DNA of 64,000 nucleotides from Meishania sp964351985 (GTDB lineage Bacteria > Bacteroidota > Bacteroidia > Flavobacteriales > Flavobacteriaceae). Every line of letters begins with the position of its first letter. The first letter of the stretch is position 1. A program made the position numbers and the translations under genes. The notes beneath the pieces were generated by a model. It searched no databases and was not told the origin of the DNA. It was given only the letters and a program-made list of their open reading frames with translations. The stretch spans positions 20,787-84,786 of the forward strand of contig CAYGPR010000013.1 of assembly GCA_964351985.1 (NCBI GenBank), given 5' to 3'. Below are positions 27,391-36,350 of the stretch, piece after piece.

Positions 27391-28452
27391 TCAAGAATCT
27401 GATTTTTCAGCTTTCTCAAGCGTGAAAGAAAACTCGGAACCCACACCTATTTCACTTTCGATGTAGATTTTTTCGTTGTGGGCCTCAATAATATGCTTTA
27501 CGATGGCGAGCCCTAGACCAGAACCCCCTTCACTTCTGCTTCCGCTTTTGTCGACCCTGTAAAAGCGTTCGAAAAGTCTCGGAATGTGTATTTTAGGTAT
27601 ACCCTCGCCATTATCTGTTACCCGAACTATCACCTTGTTTTTTATAAGGTTTTCGACACTGACTTCTGTCGTACCGTCTTTATGGCCATATTTGATCGAG
27701 TTGACCAATAAATTGGTTGCGACCTGCTGAATCTTTTCTTTATCGGCCTGCACATAGATAGGGGCATCATAATTCATATCAAAGGTCAGCGCAATTTTTT
27801 TCTTTGCCGCTTTCATCTCTAAAAGTTCGAATACACTTTCGATGAGTGCCACAATATCAAAAACTTCTTTTTCAAGGTTCAAATCACCTACTTCGAGCTT
27901 TGTGATCAGGTCAAGGTCTTTTATGATGTAGATCAGTCTATCAACACCCTTGGCGGCCCGCTGTAAATATTTCTTTCGGATGGCTTTATCATCAATGGCA
28001 CCGTCCAACAAAGTTTCTATATAACCTTGTACGGTAAAAAGAGGTGTTTTCAACTCGTGGGACACATTACCTAGAAAATCTTTACGGTATTCTTCGCGAA
28101 TCTTAAGTGTATCAATTTCTATTTTTTTGTCTTTGGCAAATTTTTCTATTTCCTCGGTAAGAGTACGCATATCGGTAGTAATCGGACCCGATGTCAAAGA
28201 AGTGGACTCTAAAAGGGCCACATCGTCATATATTTTTTTTATCCTTTTGTAAATGAACTTTTCTACCCGCACTTGTATCACTACAAATGCAATACAAAAA
28301 ACAACAAGGGCAAATAGAACTATGGGAATCCAATATTCAACAATCTGGCCACTAAAAAGTGCCAGCGCAAGTATTGTTATCAAAAGGATAATGGTAATGA
28401 AAAAAGAAGAACGTAAAGCAAATTTATATGATTTCCTTAAACGAGAGGCCAT
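27391..28452 (-). CDS. PhoR-like sensor histidine kinase
   Basis: 353 aa. Two membrane helices (about 15-35 and 40-62), a dimerisation segment, H-box VSHELKTPLFT (H132) and an ATPase domain with N-box NLLVNSIKYG, DNGEGIP, FERFYRVD and GSGLGLAIVK. This layout is typical of PhoR-type kinases. The start codon overlaps the upstream regulator's stop by one base (TAATG), so the two are translationally coupled. No phosphate-transport genes are nearby, so the phosphate role is only a family guess. Confidence 0.9.
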   Translation of the reverse strand: MASRLRKSYKFALRSSFFITIILLITILALALFSGQIVEYWIPIVLFALVVFCIAFVVIQVRVEKFIYKRIKKIYDDVALLESTSLTSGPITTDMRTLTEEIEKFAKDKKIEIDTLKIREEYRKDFLGNVSHELKTPLFTVQGYIETLLDGAIDDKAIRKKYLQRAAKGVDRLIYIIKDLDLITKLEVGDLNLEKEVFDIVALIESVFELLEMKAAKKKIALTFDMNYDAPIYVQADKEKIQQVATNLLVNSIKYGHKDGTTEVSVENLIKNKVIVRVTDNGEGIPKIHIPRLFERFYRVDKSGSRSEGGSGLGLAIVKHIIEAHNEKIYIESEIGVGSEFSFTLEKAEKSDS

Positions 28453-29138
28453 TACAGAACGAACTTATAGCCTACGCCCTTTACGGTCTTGAAGTGGTCT
28501 TCGCCGATTTTTTCCCTTAATTTACGGATATGAACATCAATGGTCCGGCCACCTACGACCACCTCGTTTCCCCAGACTTTGTCCAAGATTACTTCACGTT
28601 TGAAAACCTTACTAGGTTTTGAGGTCAGGAGTGCCAACAATTCGAACTCCTTTCGTGGTAGTACAATTTCTTTACCATTATTTACGATCTTGTACTCTTC
28701 TCGGTTAATGACGATATTGCCTACCGTTACGATATCTTCTTGCTGATTCGACTCATCTTTCAATCTTCTTAACAGTGCCTTTACCTTACTAACCAAAACT
28801 TTGGGTTTTATTGGCTTGGTAATATAGTCGTCGGCACCGGCATCAAAACCTGCAACTTGCGAATAGTCTTCTCCCCTTGCAGTGAGAAAAGTTATGATCG
28901 TATTTTCAAGGCCAGCTGTATTTCGAATTATTTCACAGGCTTCGATTCCGTCCATTTCGGGCATCATAACATCGAGTATAATTAATTGGGGCCTTTTTTT
29001 CTTCGCTTTGGCAACGCCTTCAGCGCCATTTTTGGCAGTGAATACCTCATAACCCTCTGAAGATAAATTATACTTGACGATTTCTAGAATGTCCGGTTCA
29101 TCGTCTACCAAAAGTATCCGAATATCGCTCTTTTTCAT
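28452..29138 (-). CDS. OmpR/PhoB-type response regulator
   Basis: 228 aa. Receiver domain with VDDEPD (11-16), phospho-acceptor D56 in LIILDVMMPEMDG, and K in the TKPIKP segment. The C-terminal winged helix (about 135-228) has the LLALLTSKPSKVFKRE and RTIDVHIRKLREKIG elements of the OmpR class. Upstream on the minus strand is a TACATTTG box (29162-29169). Partner of the kinase that follows it. Confidence 0.93.
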   Translation of the reverse strand: MKKSDIRILLVDDEPDILEIVKYNLSSEGYEVFTAKNGAEGVAKAKKKRPQLIILDVMMPEMDGIEACEIIRNTAGLENTIITFLTARGEDYSQVAGFDAGADDYITKPIKPKVLVSKVKALLRRLKDESNQQEDIVTVGNIVINREEYKIVNNGKEIVLPRKEFELLALLTSKPSKVFKREVILDKVWGNEVVVGGRTIDVHIRKLREKIGEDHFKTVKGVGYKFVL

Positions 29139-29161
29139 GGATATTTTAAGTTGATTATCTT

Positions 29162-29169
29162 CAAATGTA
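29162..29169 (-). promoter_or_regulatory. Bacteroidota -7 box (TACATTTG) for PhoB-like regulator
   Basis: Fits the TAnnTTTG consensus of the primary Bacteroidota sigma factor. The predicted start is near 29155, about 17 nt before the ATG. A TTCG lies 18 nt further upstream where TTTG is expected. Confidence 0.5.
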
Positions 29170-29390
29170 AAGATAATACTAATAGGCCGAACCCGCTTAA
29201 CATTGATTTAATATGGTAACGTTTAGATAACCTGTGTGGAGCTAAATAATTTGATTAACCTACTTATTGATACTGACTTTTGCAAAAAAACGTGCATTTC
29301 ATCGAATAATTACCATATTACTTGGACGGCCAGGCCATAAAGAAACAAGAATTATTATCTTAGTGGTATGTTTTTTGTTGACAATACCAT

Positions 29391-29699
29391 ATGAAGCAAC
29401 TTTACCTTGTCATTTTCTTTTTATTTATCGCTGCCAGCTACGGACAAGATTCGAAGCCCAATAGCGATATTGACGGGTTCAAACTTTACCCGAACCCCGT
29501 TACTACTGGTAAAGTGTATATTCAGACTACAGCTGACGCACCTAAGAAAGTGTTGATTTTTGATGTCTTGGGCACTCAAGTACTACAAACGACCATTCTA
29601 GGTTCAGAATTGAATGTTTCCGATTTAGATGCGGGCATATATGTACTTCGTGTCTTTGAAAAAGACAAGGTCGCTACTAGAAAGCTCATTATCAAATAG
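29391..29699 (+). CDS. Mini-protein: signal peptide plus T9SS type A sorting domain
   Basis: 102 aa. A signal peptide (1-19) is followed almost at once by a type IX secretion C-terminal domain: FKLYPNPVTTGKVYI, then VLIFDVLGTQVL, LDAGIYVLRVFE and the end RKLIIK. About ten residues are left between the two, so there is no cargo domain. Sorting domains normally sit at the end of large exported enzymes or adhesins. Either this is a small surface peptide in its own right or a relic of a larger gene. A paralogue follows at 29874. Confidence 0.85.
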   Translation: MKQLYLVIFFLFIAASYGQDSKPNSDIDGFKLYPNPVTTGKVYIQTTADAPKKVLIFDVLGTQVLQTTILGSELNVSDLDAGIYVLRVFEKDKVATRKLIIK

Positions 29700-29873
29700 C
29701 TTGCCCCTCATTCAACCTTTGCCATGAAATTTTCTTTCGATGATTTACATCAAATATCGACGAACTGTCTTTCGAATTTCCTTTTACATACATTTGGTCG
29801 AATTTCACAACATTTTTAAGGTGTAAGTAATCCCTTTCACTATCTTTACATTGTTGATCCCAAATCAATACCT

Positions 29874-30197
29874 ATGCGAATAATCTACACTGCACTGTTT
29901 ATGGTGTTTGCCTTTGCCCTTTCGGCTCAAGAACCTATGGATTTTCAGAACCAAAGAAGTGATGAGATATCCGAGTTCAAATTATATCCCAATCCGGCAT
30001 ATGATGAAGTGGTCTACATGACCAGCAAAGAGAACGGAATTAAAAATATTGTGGTATACGATGTTTTTGGAGAAGTAGTACTTACCGATAGAATTTTAGA
30101 CAAAACCCTTAACATTTCACGTTTGGTACCGGGCGTATACGTACTGCAAGTTACTGAGGGCAAAAAGACGATAACACGAAAATTGGTCGTGAAATAA
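29874..30197 (+). CDS. Second mini-protein with T9SS type A sorting domain
   Basis: 107 aa, paralogous to the gene 174 bp upstream: signal peptide (about 1-18, ending ALSAQ), short linker, then FKLYPNPAYDEVVYM, IVVYDVFGEVVL, LVPGVYVLQVTEG and RKLVVK. Both keep every hallmark of a working sorting domain, which argues against simple decay. A good terminator follows at 30222-30253. The 174-bp gap before it shows only a TATCTTTA that is one base off a -7 box. Confidence 0.85.
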   Translation: MRIIYTALFMVFAFALSAQEPMDFQNQRSDEISEFKLYPNPAYDEVVYMTSKENGIKNIVVYDVFGEVVLTDRILDKTLNISRLVPGVYVLQVTEGKKTITRKLVVK

Positions 30198-30221
30198 TAA
30201 CATCCCCATACTAAAACTATT

Positions 30222-30253
30222 GACCTCTTTATTTTTTAAAGGGGTCTTTTTTT
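30222..30253 (+). terminator. Rho-independent terminator
   Basis: GACCTCTTT pairs with AAAGGGGTC (one G-T wobble) around a T/A-rich loop, then seven T. It ends the transcript of the second T9SS mini-protein. Confidence 0.8.
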
Positions 30254-30291
30254 GCCCGTGCCTATCGTCGTCAATGCCTAACTTTGACATA

Positions 30292-31269
30292 ATGAATGTC
30301 AATAGAATTTTTTCGATACGCACGAAAAACGAATTCAGTGCTCTGGCCTTGGAAGTTTTTGACTATCAATATAAGAACAATTCTGTGTATCGATCCTTTT
30401 GTGATTATTTGGGCAGGACCAATAATTCAGTTGTCTCCCTCGAGGAAATTCCGTTTCTCCCCATTGAATTTTTCAAGTCAAAAAAGATAGTGACCCAAGA
30501 CACCGGGCATAAGATTGTTTTCAGCAGTAGCGGTACAACCGGAAATAATTCTAGTAAACATTTTGTTAAAGACATTAAAGTCTACAAAAGAAGCTACCAA
30601 ACCTGTTTTGAAAATTTCTACGGACCTATCGCCGACTACTGTATTTTGGCACTACTACCCTCCTATTTGGAACGTGAAGGTTCATCTTTGATATATATGA
30701 TGGATGACCTAATCGAACAAAGCGGACACCCTGAAAGTGGTTTTTATCTGGACGAGATCGATGATTTAGTAGCTACTTTAATGCGCTTGGAAGCTTCGGG
30801 AAAGAAAGTGCTTTTGGTAGGTGTTTCTTTTGCCTTATTGGACCTCATCGAAAGAACAAAATTCCATTTAAAGCATACGATCATCATGGAAACCGGAGGT
30901 ATGAAAGGAAGGCGAAAAGAACTAATAAGGAGCGATCTTCACCAAAGATTAAAACAGGGGTTCGGAGTAGACGAAATTCATTCCGAGTATGGTATGACCG
31001 AACTTCTATCACAGGCTTATTCAAAAGGTAACGGAATTTTCAAATGTCCGCCATGGATGAAAATACTGATCCGCGATACCGAAGATCCATTATCATATAC
31101 CCCGACCGGAAAAACAGGTGGCATGAATATTATAGACCTTGCGAATATCCACTCCTGTTCGTTTATCGCCACGCAAGATCTAGGAAAAATGTTTGAAGAT
31201 GGAAGTTTTGAAGTATTGGGCCGTTTTGACCATTCTGATATTCGCGGGTGTAATTTGATGGTGCTCTAA
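30292..31269 (+). CDS. LuxE/PaaK-like acyl-activating protein
   Basis: 325 aa from the ATG at 30292 (MNVNRIFSIRTKNEF). The frame is open further up, but that would run through the preceding terminator; an ATG at 30274 is a second option. The protein resembles the acyl-protein synthetase LuxE: a Ser/Gly/Thr-rich nucleotide-binding stretch FSSSGTTGN and the motif EYGMTELLSQAY are typical of the adenylating superfamily. Flavobacteria often carry such stand-alone LuxE-like proteins without lux genes; substrate unknown. No partner genes are adjacent. Confidence 0.82.
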   Translation: MNVNRIFSIRTKNEFSALALEVFDYQYKNNSVYRSFCDYLGRTNNSVVSLEEIPFLPIEFFKSKKIVTQDTGHKIVFSSSGTTGNNSSKHFVKDIKVYKRSYQTCFENFYGPIADYCILALLPSYLEREGSSLIYMMDDLIEQSGHPESGFYLDEIDDLVATLMRLEASGKKVLLVGVSFALLDLIERTKFHLKHTIIMETGGMKGRRKELIRSDLHQRLKQGFGVDEIHSEYGMTELLSQAYSKGNGIFKCPPWMKILIRDTEDPLSYTPTGKTGGMNIIDLANIHSCSFIATQDLGKMFEDGSFEVLGRFDHSDIRGCNLMVL

Positions 31270-31293
31270 ATGCACTATCAAGTTTAAAAACCA

Positions 31294-31674
31294 TCACTCT
31301 TTCTTTTCCCAAACGTCTCCAGTGTCGATCCGTTTTAGCTTCGTAGGACTTTCAATCGTGAAAAAGCCGATAAAACTGCTGGTCGGAGGGCCTTGCAAAG
31401 TAAGTGTATCATCTTCTATTACGTAAGAAAAACTCTGAATGGCGGCAAAGCCGTTATAGCTAAAATCGACTTCGGTGGTGTTCAAAAACTCCACCCATTC
31501 GATGCAGGTCTTTTCAGGATCTTCAAAAATGTCACAATCAGTAATTTCATGTACAAAACGGCCTGATAATTTCATCGGTGGGGGCGGTAGGCAACAATCT
31601 TCGTTATTACAGGAAATCATGCCCGTCGCAAAAAAAACCATCAAAAGTGGGAACATCTTCATAATTCGCGGCAT
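31294..31674 (-). CDS. Small lipoprotein of unknown function
   Basis: 126 aa; a start at the internal Met (31662, MKMFPLLM) is equally possible. The lipobox GMISC places the lipidated Cys near residue 22. The mature part is short, with CC and CLPPPPM next to the lipid anchor and two further Cys, and ends DVWEKKE. I do not recognise a family. It is third in a run of three lipoprotein genes and starts 3 nt after the previous stop. Confidence 0.75.
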   Translation of the reverse strand: MPRIMKMFPLLMVFFATGMISCNNEDCCLPPPPMKLSGRFVHEITDCDIFEDPEKTCIEWVEFLNTTEVDFSYNGFAAIQSFSYVIEDDTLTLQGPPTSSFIGFFTIESPTKLKRIDTGDVWEKKE

Positions 31675-31677
31675 TTG

Positions 31678-32109
31678 TTAAAATATCTGTCTTTTGTAGA
31701 TCAAGGTAAATTCATCATCGATAAAACTGGGCATAGGATCGAAAACTAGGGTCAGCGTATTGCCCTTTATCTTATATAAGCTGCTCAAAAAACCGGAAGA
31801 TTTTGCAGGCTCGTGATCGAACTTGCCGATTAATTTCAAAGAATCGCTCTTAATCCGAAAATCGTATGTGGCCGAAGGAATCCAAACATTATCGTCAGAA
31901 GCCTCATTATTTGAAAAAGTAGCGATGTTGTCGGCGGTATTGAAGACCAAGATGTTTTTTGAGAGGTCATCTCCTGTACTTGCGCAAAAACATTGCGCGT
32001 CGACCAGCGTCCATTTGTCTTCAAGAGCAACATTATCATCGTCAGTGTCTTTGTCACAAGATAGCAACACGGCCATACTGAACAATAAGAGTATTCTGGT
32101 TTTCATCAT
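31678..32109 (-). CDS. Small lipoprotein (lipocalin-like)
   Basis: About 143 aa from the ATG at 32109 (MMKTRILLLFSMAVLLSC); the frame is open to 32133, but that would put eight residues before the signal peptide. The lipobox is VLLSC followed by acidic residues. The pattern KWTLVDAQC...NILVFNTADNIATF...ATYDFRIKSDSLKL...GNTLTLVFD resembles the lipocalin-like lipoproteins common in Bacteroidota. No ligand can be proposed. Middle gene of three. Confidence 0.75.
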   Translation of the reverse strand: MMKTRILLLFSMAVLLSCDKDTDDDNVALEDKWTLVDAQCFCASTGDDLSKNILVFNTADNIATFSNNEASDDNVWIPSATYDFRIKSDSLKLIGKFDHEPAKSSGFLSSLYKIKGNTLTLVFDPMPSFIDDEFTLIYKRQIF

Positions 32110-32226
32110 CGAACTTTTAAACCATATATTCACACGATTGAAAGGTTGCTTTTTTCGATGTCAAAACGACGATTCAGGCGTGTAGAAGTATTAGAAACTG
32201 TTTTAGTATAAGATCATCAAAAGTTG

Positions 32227-32730
32227 TCAGTGCCTAGTCAATGTCTCAGATCCGACGCAGTTTCCTATATCGTTACAATCCAAATAATCAAGTACCAGTT
32301 CGCTATTGAATTTGCGAATAGAAATTGAAGCCCTAAATGTTTCGAATTCGTCACCCCTTCTTTCAAAAAAAGATTCCTTATCGGCAACATATTCCGCATC
32401 TTCTAACCACGTATCCCCATCAAAACTATAAGAATAGCCCTTCTGTTCGTTGAAATATACTATCCCATCAACAAACTTAAATTTCCCTAGTTGTAAAACA
32501 CTATAGCCAAGAAAATCCCCCGTACTTCTTTGAAATTCCAAATAAGAGATTTCCATCGTTCCGTCGGCATTAAAATTCCACTCAACAGTGCGGGTTTGGT
32601 CTTCGTCAGCATAATCATTCGTTCTGAACCAAGTGCCTATAATTTGTTCTTGGTAATAAACAGAATTATCTTTTGAGCAACCTGTAGTAGCCAAAACAAT
32701 GAGCAATACCAATATTGACAACTTTTTCAT
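32227..32730 (-). CDS. Lipocalin-like lipoprotein
   Basis: About 167 aa from MKKLSILVLLIVL, with lipobox ATTGC. The segment IIGTWFRTNDY...VEWNFNADGTMEISY is the usual start of the lipocalin-like/DUF4923-type barrel. Function unknown. First gene of the lipoprotein trio; its paralogue-like neighbour follows after 93 bp. Confidence 0.78.
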   Translation of the reverse strand: MKKLSILVLLIVLATTGCSKDNSVYYQEQIIGTWFRTNDYADEDQTRTVEWNFNADGTMEISYLEFQRSTGDFLGYSVLQLGKFKFVDGIVYFNEQKGYSYSFDGDTWLEDAEYVADKESFFERRGDEFETFRASISIRKFNSELVLDYLDCNDIGNCVGSETLTRH

Positions 32731-32801
32731 GTTCACGGAATTGAATTTTTAAAATAGATTCAAAAAAGGTAAAAGGTTGCATGTCGATAAATGAAATAGA
32801 T

Positions 32802-33449
32802 TCAGAATAACGGTCGCAAGGCATCAATTAACCCAGCATCACGAGGATGCGCACTAGACAACAATAGCTCACCAGCAGTATACTCGCCTCCATAAACTTT
32901 CATCTTTGCTTTTTTATTGATACCCTGTTCAATTAAATACCCCACAATTTCCGGAAGGTTCAACGGCACTTTTTGCCGCCAGAGTTCGACCCCATTACTT
33001 GCTGCATAGTGCAGTAATGTAGCACGGTGACCGTAGTATGATTTCTTATTGACCAAGCCCTTGTTCTTCGATATCCTATTTTTGACCATTTCCAGATTAC
33101 CTGCGAGCATATCGTTTATGGTATATTCGAACTCCAGGTTATAGGCATTGTCCATATGCATCACTTCGGTCCACCGTCGAAATCCGTATTGGTTCGCAAT
33201 GGTCTGTTTACAATCGTGTTCGGTCAAAACGACGGAGGCCAATATTGCCGTGCTCTTGCCCAGATGTGACCAGTGATAGTTGCTTATTTCGCTTAGTATA
33301 GTTGGATTTTTGATTTGAACGCCCTCCCACATTCTAGCGGCCAACCCACTTAAATGTTCCTTGATGGAATGAAAGCTTTCAATATCGGTCAGCAGGGGCC
33401 CATAGAATTCCTCAAGCTCTTGAACGACTTTTGGTGTATGGATCTTCAT
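32802..33449 (-). CDS. Ankyrin-repeat-like protein downstream of tyrS
   Basis: 215 aa, no signal peptide. The C-terminal half contains ankyrin-like elements (ATLLHYAASNGVELWRQ...LPEIVGYLIEQGINKKAKM...YTAGELLLSSAHPRDAGLIDAL). The N-terminal half is helical and unrecognised. It starts 12 nt after the tyrS stop and is probably co-transcribed with it; no functional tie is known. Confidence 0.75.
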   Translation of the reverse strand: MKIHTPKVVQELEEFYGPLLTDIESFHSIKEHLSGLAARMWEGVQIKNPTILSEISNYHWSHLGKSTAILASVVLTEHDCKQTIANQYGFRRWTEVMHMDNAYNLEFEYTINDMLAGNLEMVKNRISKNKGLVNKKSYYGHRATLLHYAASNGVELWRQKVPLNLPEIVGYLIEQGINKKAKMKVYGGEYTAGELLLSSAHPRDAGLIDALRPLF

Positions 33450-33461
33450 ATTCTTAATGGT

Positions 33462-34757
33462 TTACTTCACGACCAGAACGAAGTAGTTCTTTTTCCCCCG
33501 TTGCAGAAGCACGAATTTGTCGTTTATCAAATCAGATGATGAAATCATATACTCTTCCCCAACTTTCTCTTTGTTCACCGAGATGGAATTCTGTTTCAGT
33601 TCACGCCGGGCTTCACTATTGGATCCTAAAAACCCTGTTTTATCGGCGAGAGCACCTATCATATCCAGACCCTTATCCAAGGCCGTCTTGGAGATTTCGG
33701 CTTGCGGTACGCCATCGAAAACATCGAGAAAAGTCTTTTCATCCAATCCTTTTAAATCTGCGGAGGTCGACTTTCCGAAAAGAATATTACTCGCGCGCAG
33801 AGCATTGTCCAAATCGGCTTGCAAATGAACCATGACAGTAATTTCCTCCGCCAAACGTTTTTGAAGCGTTCGAAGGTGAGGGGCCGTTTGGTGTTCTTGT
33901 ATCAAATTTTCGATTTCCTGTTTTGTCAAAAAGGTAAAAATCTTAATGTATTTTTCGGCATCCTCATCTGAAGTGTTCAACCAATATTGATAGAATTTAT
34001 AAGGTGAGGTGCGATTGGCATCCAACCAAACATTCCCGCTCTCGGTCTTACCGAACTTTGTACCGTCGGCCTTTGTGATTAAAGGGCATGTTAAAGCATA
34101 GCCCTTGCCGCCAACGATTCGGCGGATCAGTTCGGTGCCCGTGGTTATATTCCCCCATTGATCGCTACCGCCCACTTGTAAGGTACAATTATGGTTCCGG
34201 TACAAATGAAGAAAGTCATAACCTTGCACCAATTGATACGTAAACTCGGTGAACGACATACCCTCTTTCGCTTCTGCGGACAACCGCTTTTTAACGGAAT
34301 CTTTGGCCATCATATAATTGACCGTAATGTGCTTTCCAACATCCCGAATGAAATCAAGAAATGAAAAATCCTTCATCCAATCATAATTGTTGACCAAGAC
34401 TGCGGTGTTTTCCGATTCGTTCCCAAAATCCAAAAATCGTGAAAGCTGTTCTTTTAGGGCCTCTTGATTGTGACGTAACGTATTTTCATCGAGCAGGTTG
34501 CGCTCAGTAGATTTACCACTAGGATCCCCGATCATTCCTGTTGCACCGCCTACCAAGACAAACGGTTTATGGCCTGCTAATTGAAAATGTCTCAACATCA
34601 TCACTGCGACCAAATGGCCTATATGCAAAGAGTCAGCAGTGGGATCGATTCCCAAATAAGCCGACTGCATTCCTGTCATAAGGTGTTCTTCGGTTCCGGG
34701 CATAGCGTCGTGCAACATTCCCCTCCATTTTAATTCTTTTACAAAATTTGTGGCCAT
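33462..34757 (-). CDS. tyrS: Tyrosyl-tRNA synthetase
   Basis: 431 aa from the ATG at 34755-34757 (MATNFVKELKWRG), which gives the normal family length; the frame is open 40 codons further up but that part is not conserved-looking. Class I synthetase with HIGH at 46-49 and the KMSKS-type loop KFGKT (234-238). QVGGSDQWGN is the tyrosine-site motif. An S4-like RNA-binding domain lies at the C-terminus. Confidence 0.97.
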   Translation of the reverse strand: MATNFVKELKWRGMLHDAMPGTEEHLMTGMQSAYLGIDPTADSLHIGHLVAVMMLRHFQLAGHKPFVLVGGATGMIGDPSGKSTERNLLDENTLRHNQEALKEQLSRFLDFGNESENTAVLVNNYDWMKDFSFLDFIRDVGKHITVNYMMAKDSVKKRLSAEAKEGMSFTEFTYQLVQGYDFLHLYRNHNCTLQVGGSDQWGNITTGTELIRRIVGGKGYALTCPLITKADGTKFGKTESGNVWLDANRTSPYKFYQYWLNTSDEDAEKYIKIFTFLTKQEIENLIQEHQTAPHLRTLQKRLAEEITVMVHLQADLDNALRASNILFGKSTSADLKGLDEKTFLDVFDGVPQAEISKTALDKGLDMIGALADKTGFLGSNSEARRELKQNSISVNKEKVGEEYMISSSDLINDKFVLLQRGKKNYFVLVVK

Positions 34758-34915
34758 CTTTTCCCTTAGAGTTACAATCAGCTGCAAATATAAAGGAAAT
34801 AGGGCACCTTCTTCCTTCGAGAAAATGAAAAAAAGTAGCGTGCCAGCTATAGAAATACACGATCTAAATAAACCCATAGGAACATTAATTCACATACAAT
34901 CCCTACATTTATCAC

Positions 34916-35929
34916 ATGGTTTTGGTCACTGGTGGCACGGGTTTGGTAGGCACGCATTTACTTTTGCGTTTGCTGCGTAAGAATATTTCGGTAAGGTCCC
35001 TATTCCGAGAGGGAAGTAATCTTGAAAACGTAAAAAAAATCTTCGGGCACTACACTTCGAACGCCCCCGAACTGTTCGAAAAAATCGATTGGGTAAAAGC
35101 GGACCTGAACAATATTCCCGATCTGGAAATTGCCTTTGAGGGTGTCGATAGGGTATATCATTGTGCTGCTCTGATTTCTTTTGATCCCGGTGATTACAAT
35201 ATTTTAAAAAAAACAAACATCGAGGGCACAGCCAATATCGTAAATCTATGCATTGCAAAACACATTGAAAAAATATGCTATGTAAGTACGATAGGCACTA
35301 TTGGTAAAAGCTTGGATGGTTCATCGGCCAATGAAGAAACCGAATGGACCGATCAAGATGTCAACGTATACGCCCTAACCAAATACAGGGCGGAAATGGA
35401 GGTTTGGCGCGGATCTCAAGAAGGAATAGAAACCATAATCGTTAATCCAGGGGTGATTTTGGGGCCTGGTTTTTGGGGCAGCGGCAGCGGGGCTTTTTTC
35501 ACGACCGCTCAAAAAGGATATTCATACTACCCACCAGGGGGCACCGGTTTTGTTACCGTCGACGATGTAACAACGATTATGACCGACTTGATGGATTCGA
35601 ACCTAAAGAACGAACGTTATATTGTTGTTGCAGAAAACCTGAAATTCAAAAAAATACTTGGCATGATTGCAAAGCCTTTAGGAAAGCGAATACCAAATAA
35701 AGAATTAAAACACTGGCAATTACAAACAGGAAGGTTTTTCGATTGGCTGTTTAACATATATACCGGTAGAGGAAGGCGCCTAACCAAAAATACGATTATA
35801 TCGTTGTACCAGCGAGACGCTTATGACAATTCAAAAATCAAAAAAGCACTTGATTTTGACTTTTCGCCCCTAGAACCTACCGTTCAATTTTGTTGCGAAA
35901 AATTTAAGGAAGAGTGTCTGGCCTCCTAA
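34916..35929 (+). CDS. NAD-dependent epimerase/dehydratase (extended SDR)
   Basis: 337 aa. Rossmann start VTGGTGLVGTHLL (4-16), catalytic Tyr-Lys in YALTKYRAE (about 151-155), and Ser in the YVSTIGTIG strand. It resembles dihydroflavonol-reductase-like SDR proteins. Divergent from tyrS with a 158-bp gap. The 3' end overlaps the convergent DUF4296 gene by 26 bp. Substrate unknown. Confidence 0.88.
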   Translation: MVLVTGGTGLVGTHLLLRLLRKNISVRSLFREGSNLENVKKIFGHYTSNAPELFEKIDWVKADLNNIPDLEIAFEGVDRVYHCAALISFDPGDYNILKKTNIEGTANIVNLCIAKHIEKICYVSTIGTIGKSLDGSSANEETEWTDQDVNVYALTKYRAEMEVWRGSQEGIETIIVNPGVILGPGFWGSGSGAFFTTAQKGYSYYPPGGTGFVTVDDVTTIMTDLMDSNLKNERYIVVAENLKFKKILGMIAKPLGKRIPNKELKHWQLQTGRFFDWLFNIYTGRGRRLTKNTIISLYQRDAYDNSKIKKALDFDFSPLEPTVQFCCEKFKEECLAS

Positions 35930-36350
35930 CTTTGGTCTTGATCTTAGCCGTGTCCTTCAACTTCCTTTTCGCTTCTAACTCAATGCGAAGAAGACTATCA
36001 CTGATTATTTTTGCATCTTCAAGCTGCTTTTTCTTTTCGGTCAATCTCAATTCGACAGCGGTATAAATAAACTCGTATTCAGAAGGTAGCGATGCATAGT
36101 ATCGGTCGCTGGCCACGAACGAAACACTATCTATTCCATGTTTTTTAAAAACAAAGGTCGTAGGGTCTATTTCGTTATCCCGGATTATCGTAATATTCGA
36201 ATTCTTTGCAGAATTGGCTATAGCCATATCGGATAACACTTCAATCATCTTTTCTTTAGGGATAATGTTTTCAGGAGGATCCATAAGTTTTTCTCCACAT
36301 GAAGAAATCGTGATCGATATAAGAATGAATAGCGATTTTCGTATCATCAT
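35904..36350 (-). CDS. DUF4296 lipoprotein
   Basis: 148 aa. Lipobox ITISSC, then PPENIIPKEKMIEVLSDM, which is typical of DUF4296, and a charged helical C-terminus ending in RRPDTLP. Family function unknown and restricted to Bacteroidota. Its start overlaps the dihydroorotase stop by 4 nt, so it is translationally coupled to pyrC. Confidence 0.88.
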   Translation of the reverse strand: MMIRKSLFILISITISSCGEKLMDPPENIIPKEKMIEVLSDMAIANSAKNSNITIIRDNEIDPTTFVFKKHGIDSVSFVASDRYYASLPSEYEFIYTAVELRLTEKKKQLEDAKIISDSLLRIELEAKRKLKDTAKIKTKVRRPDTLP

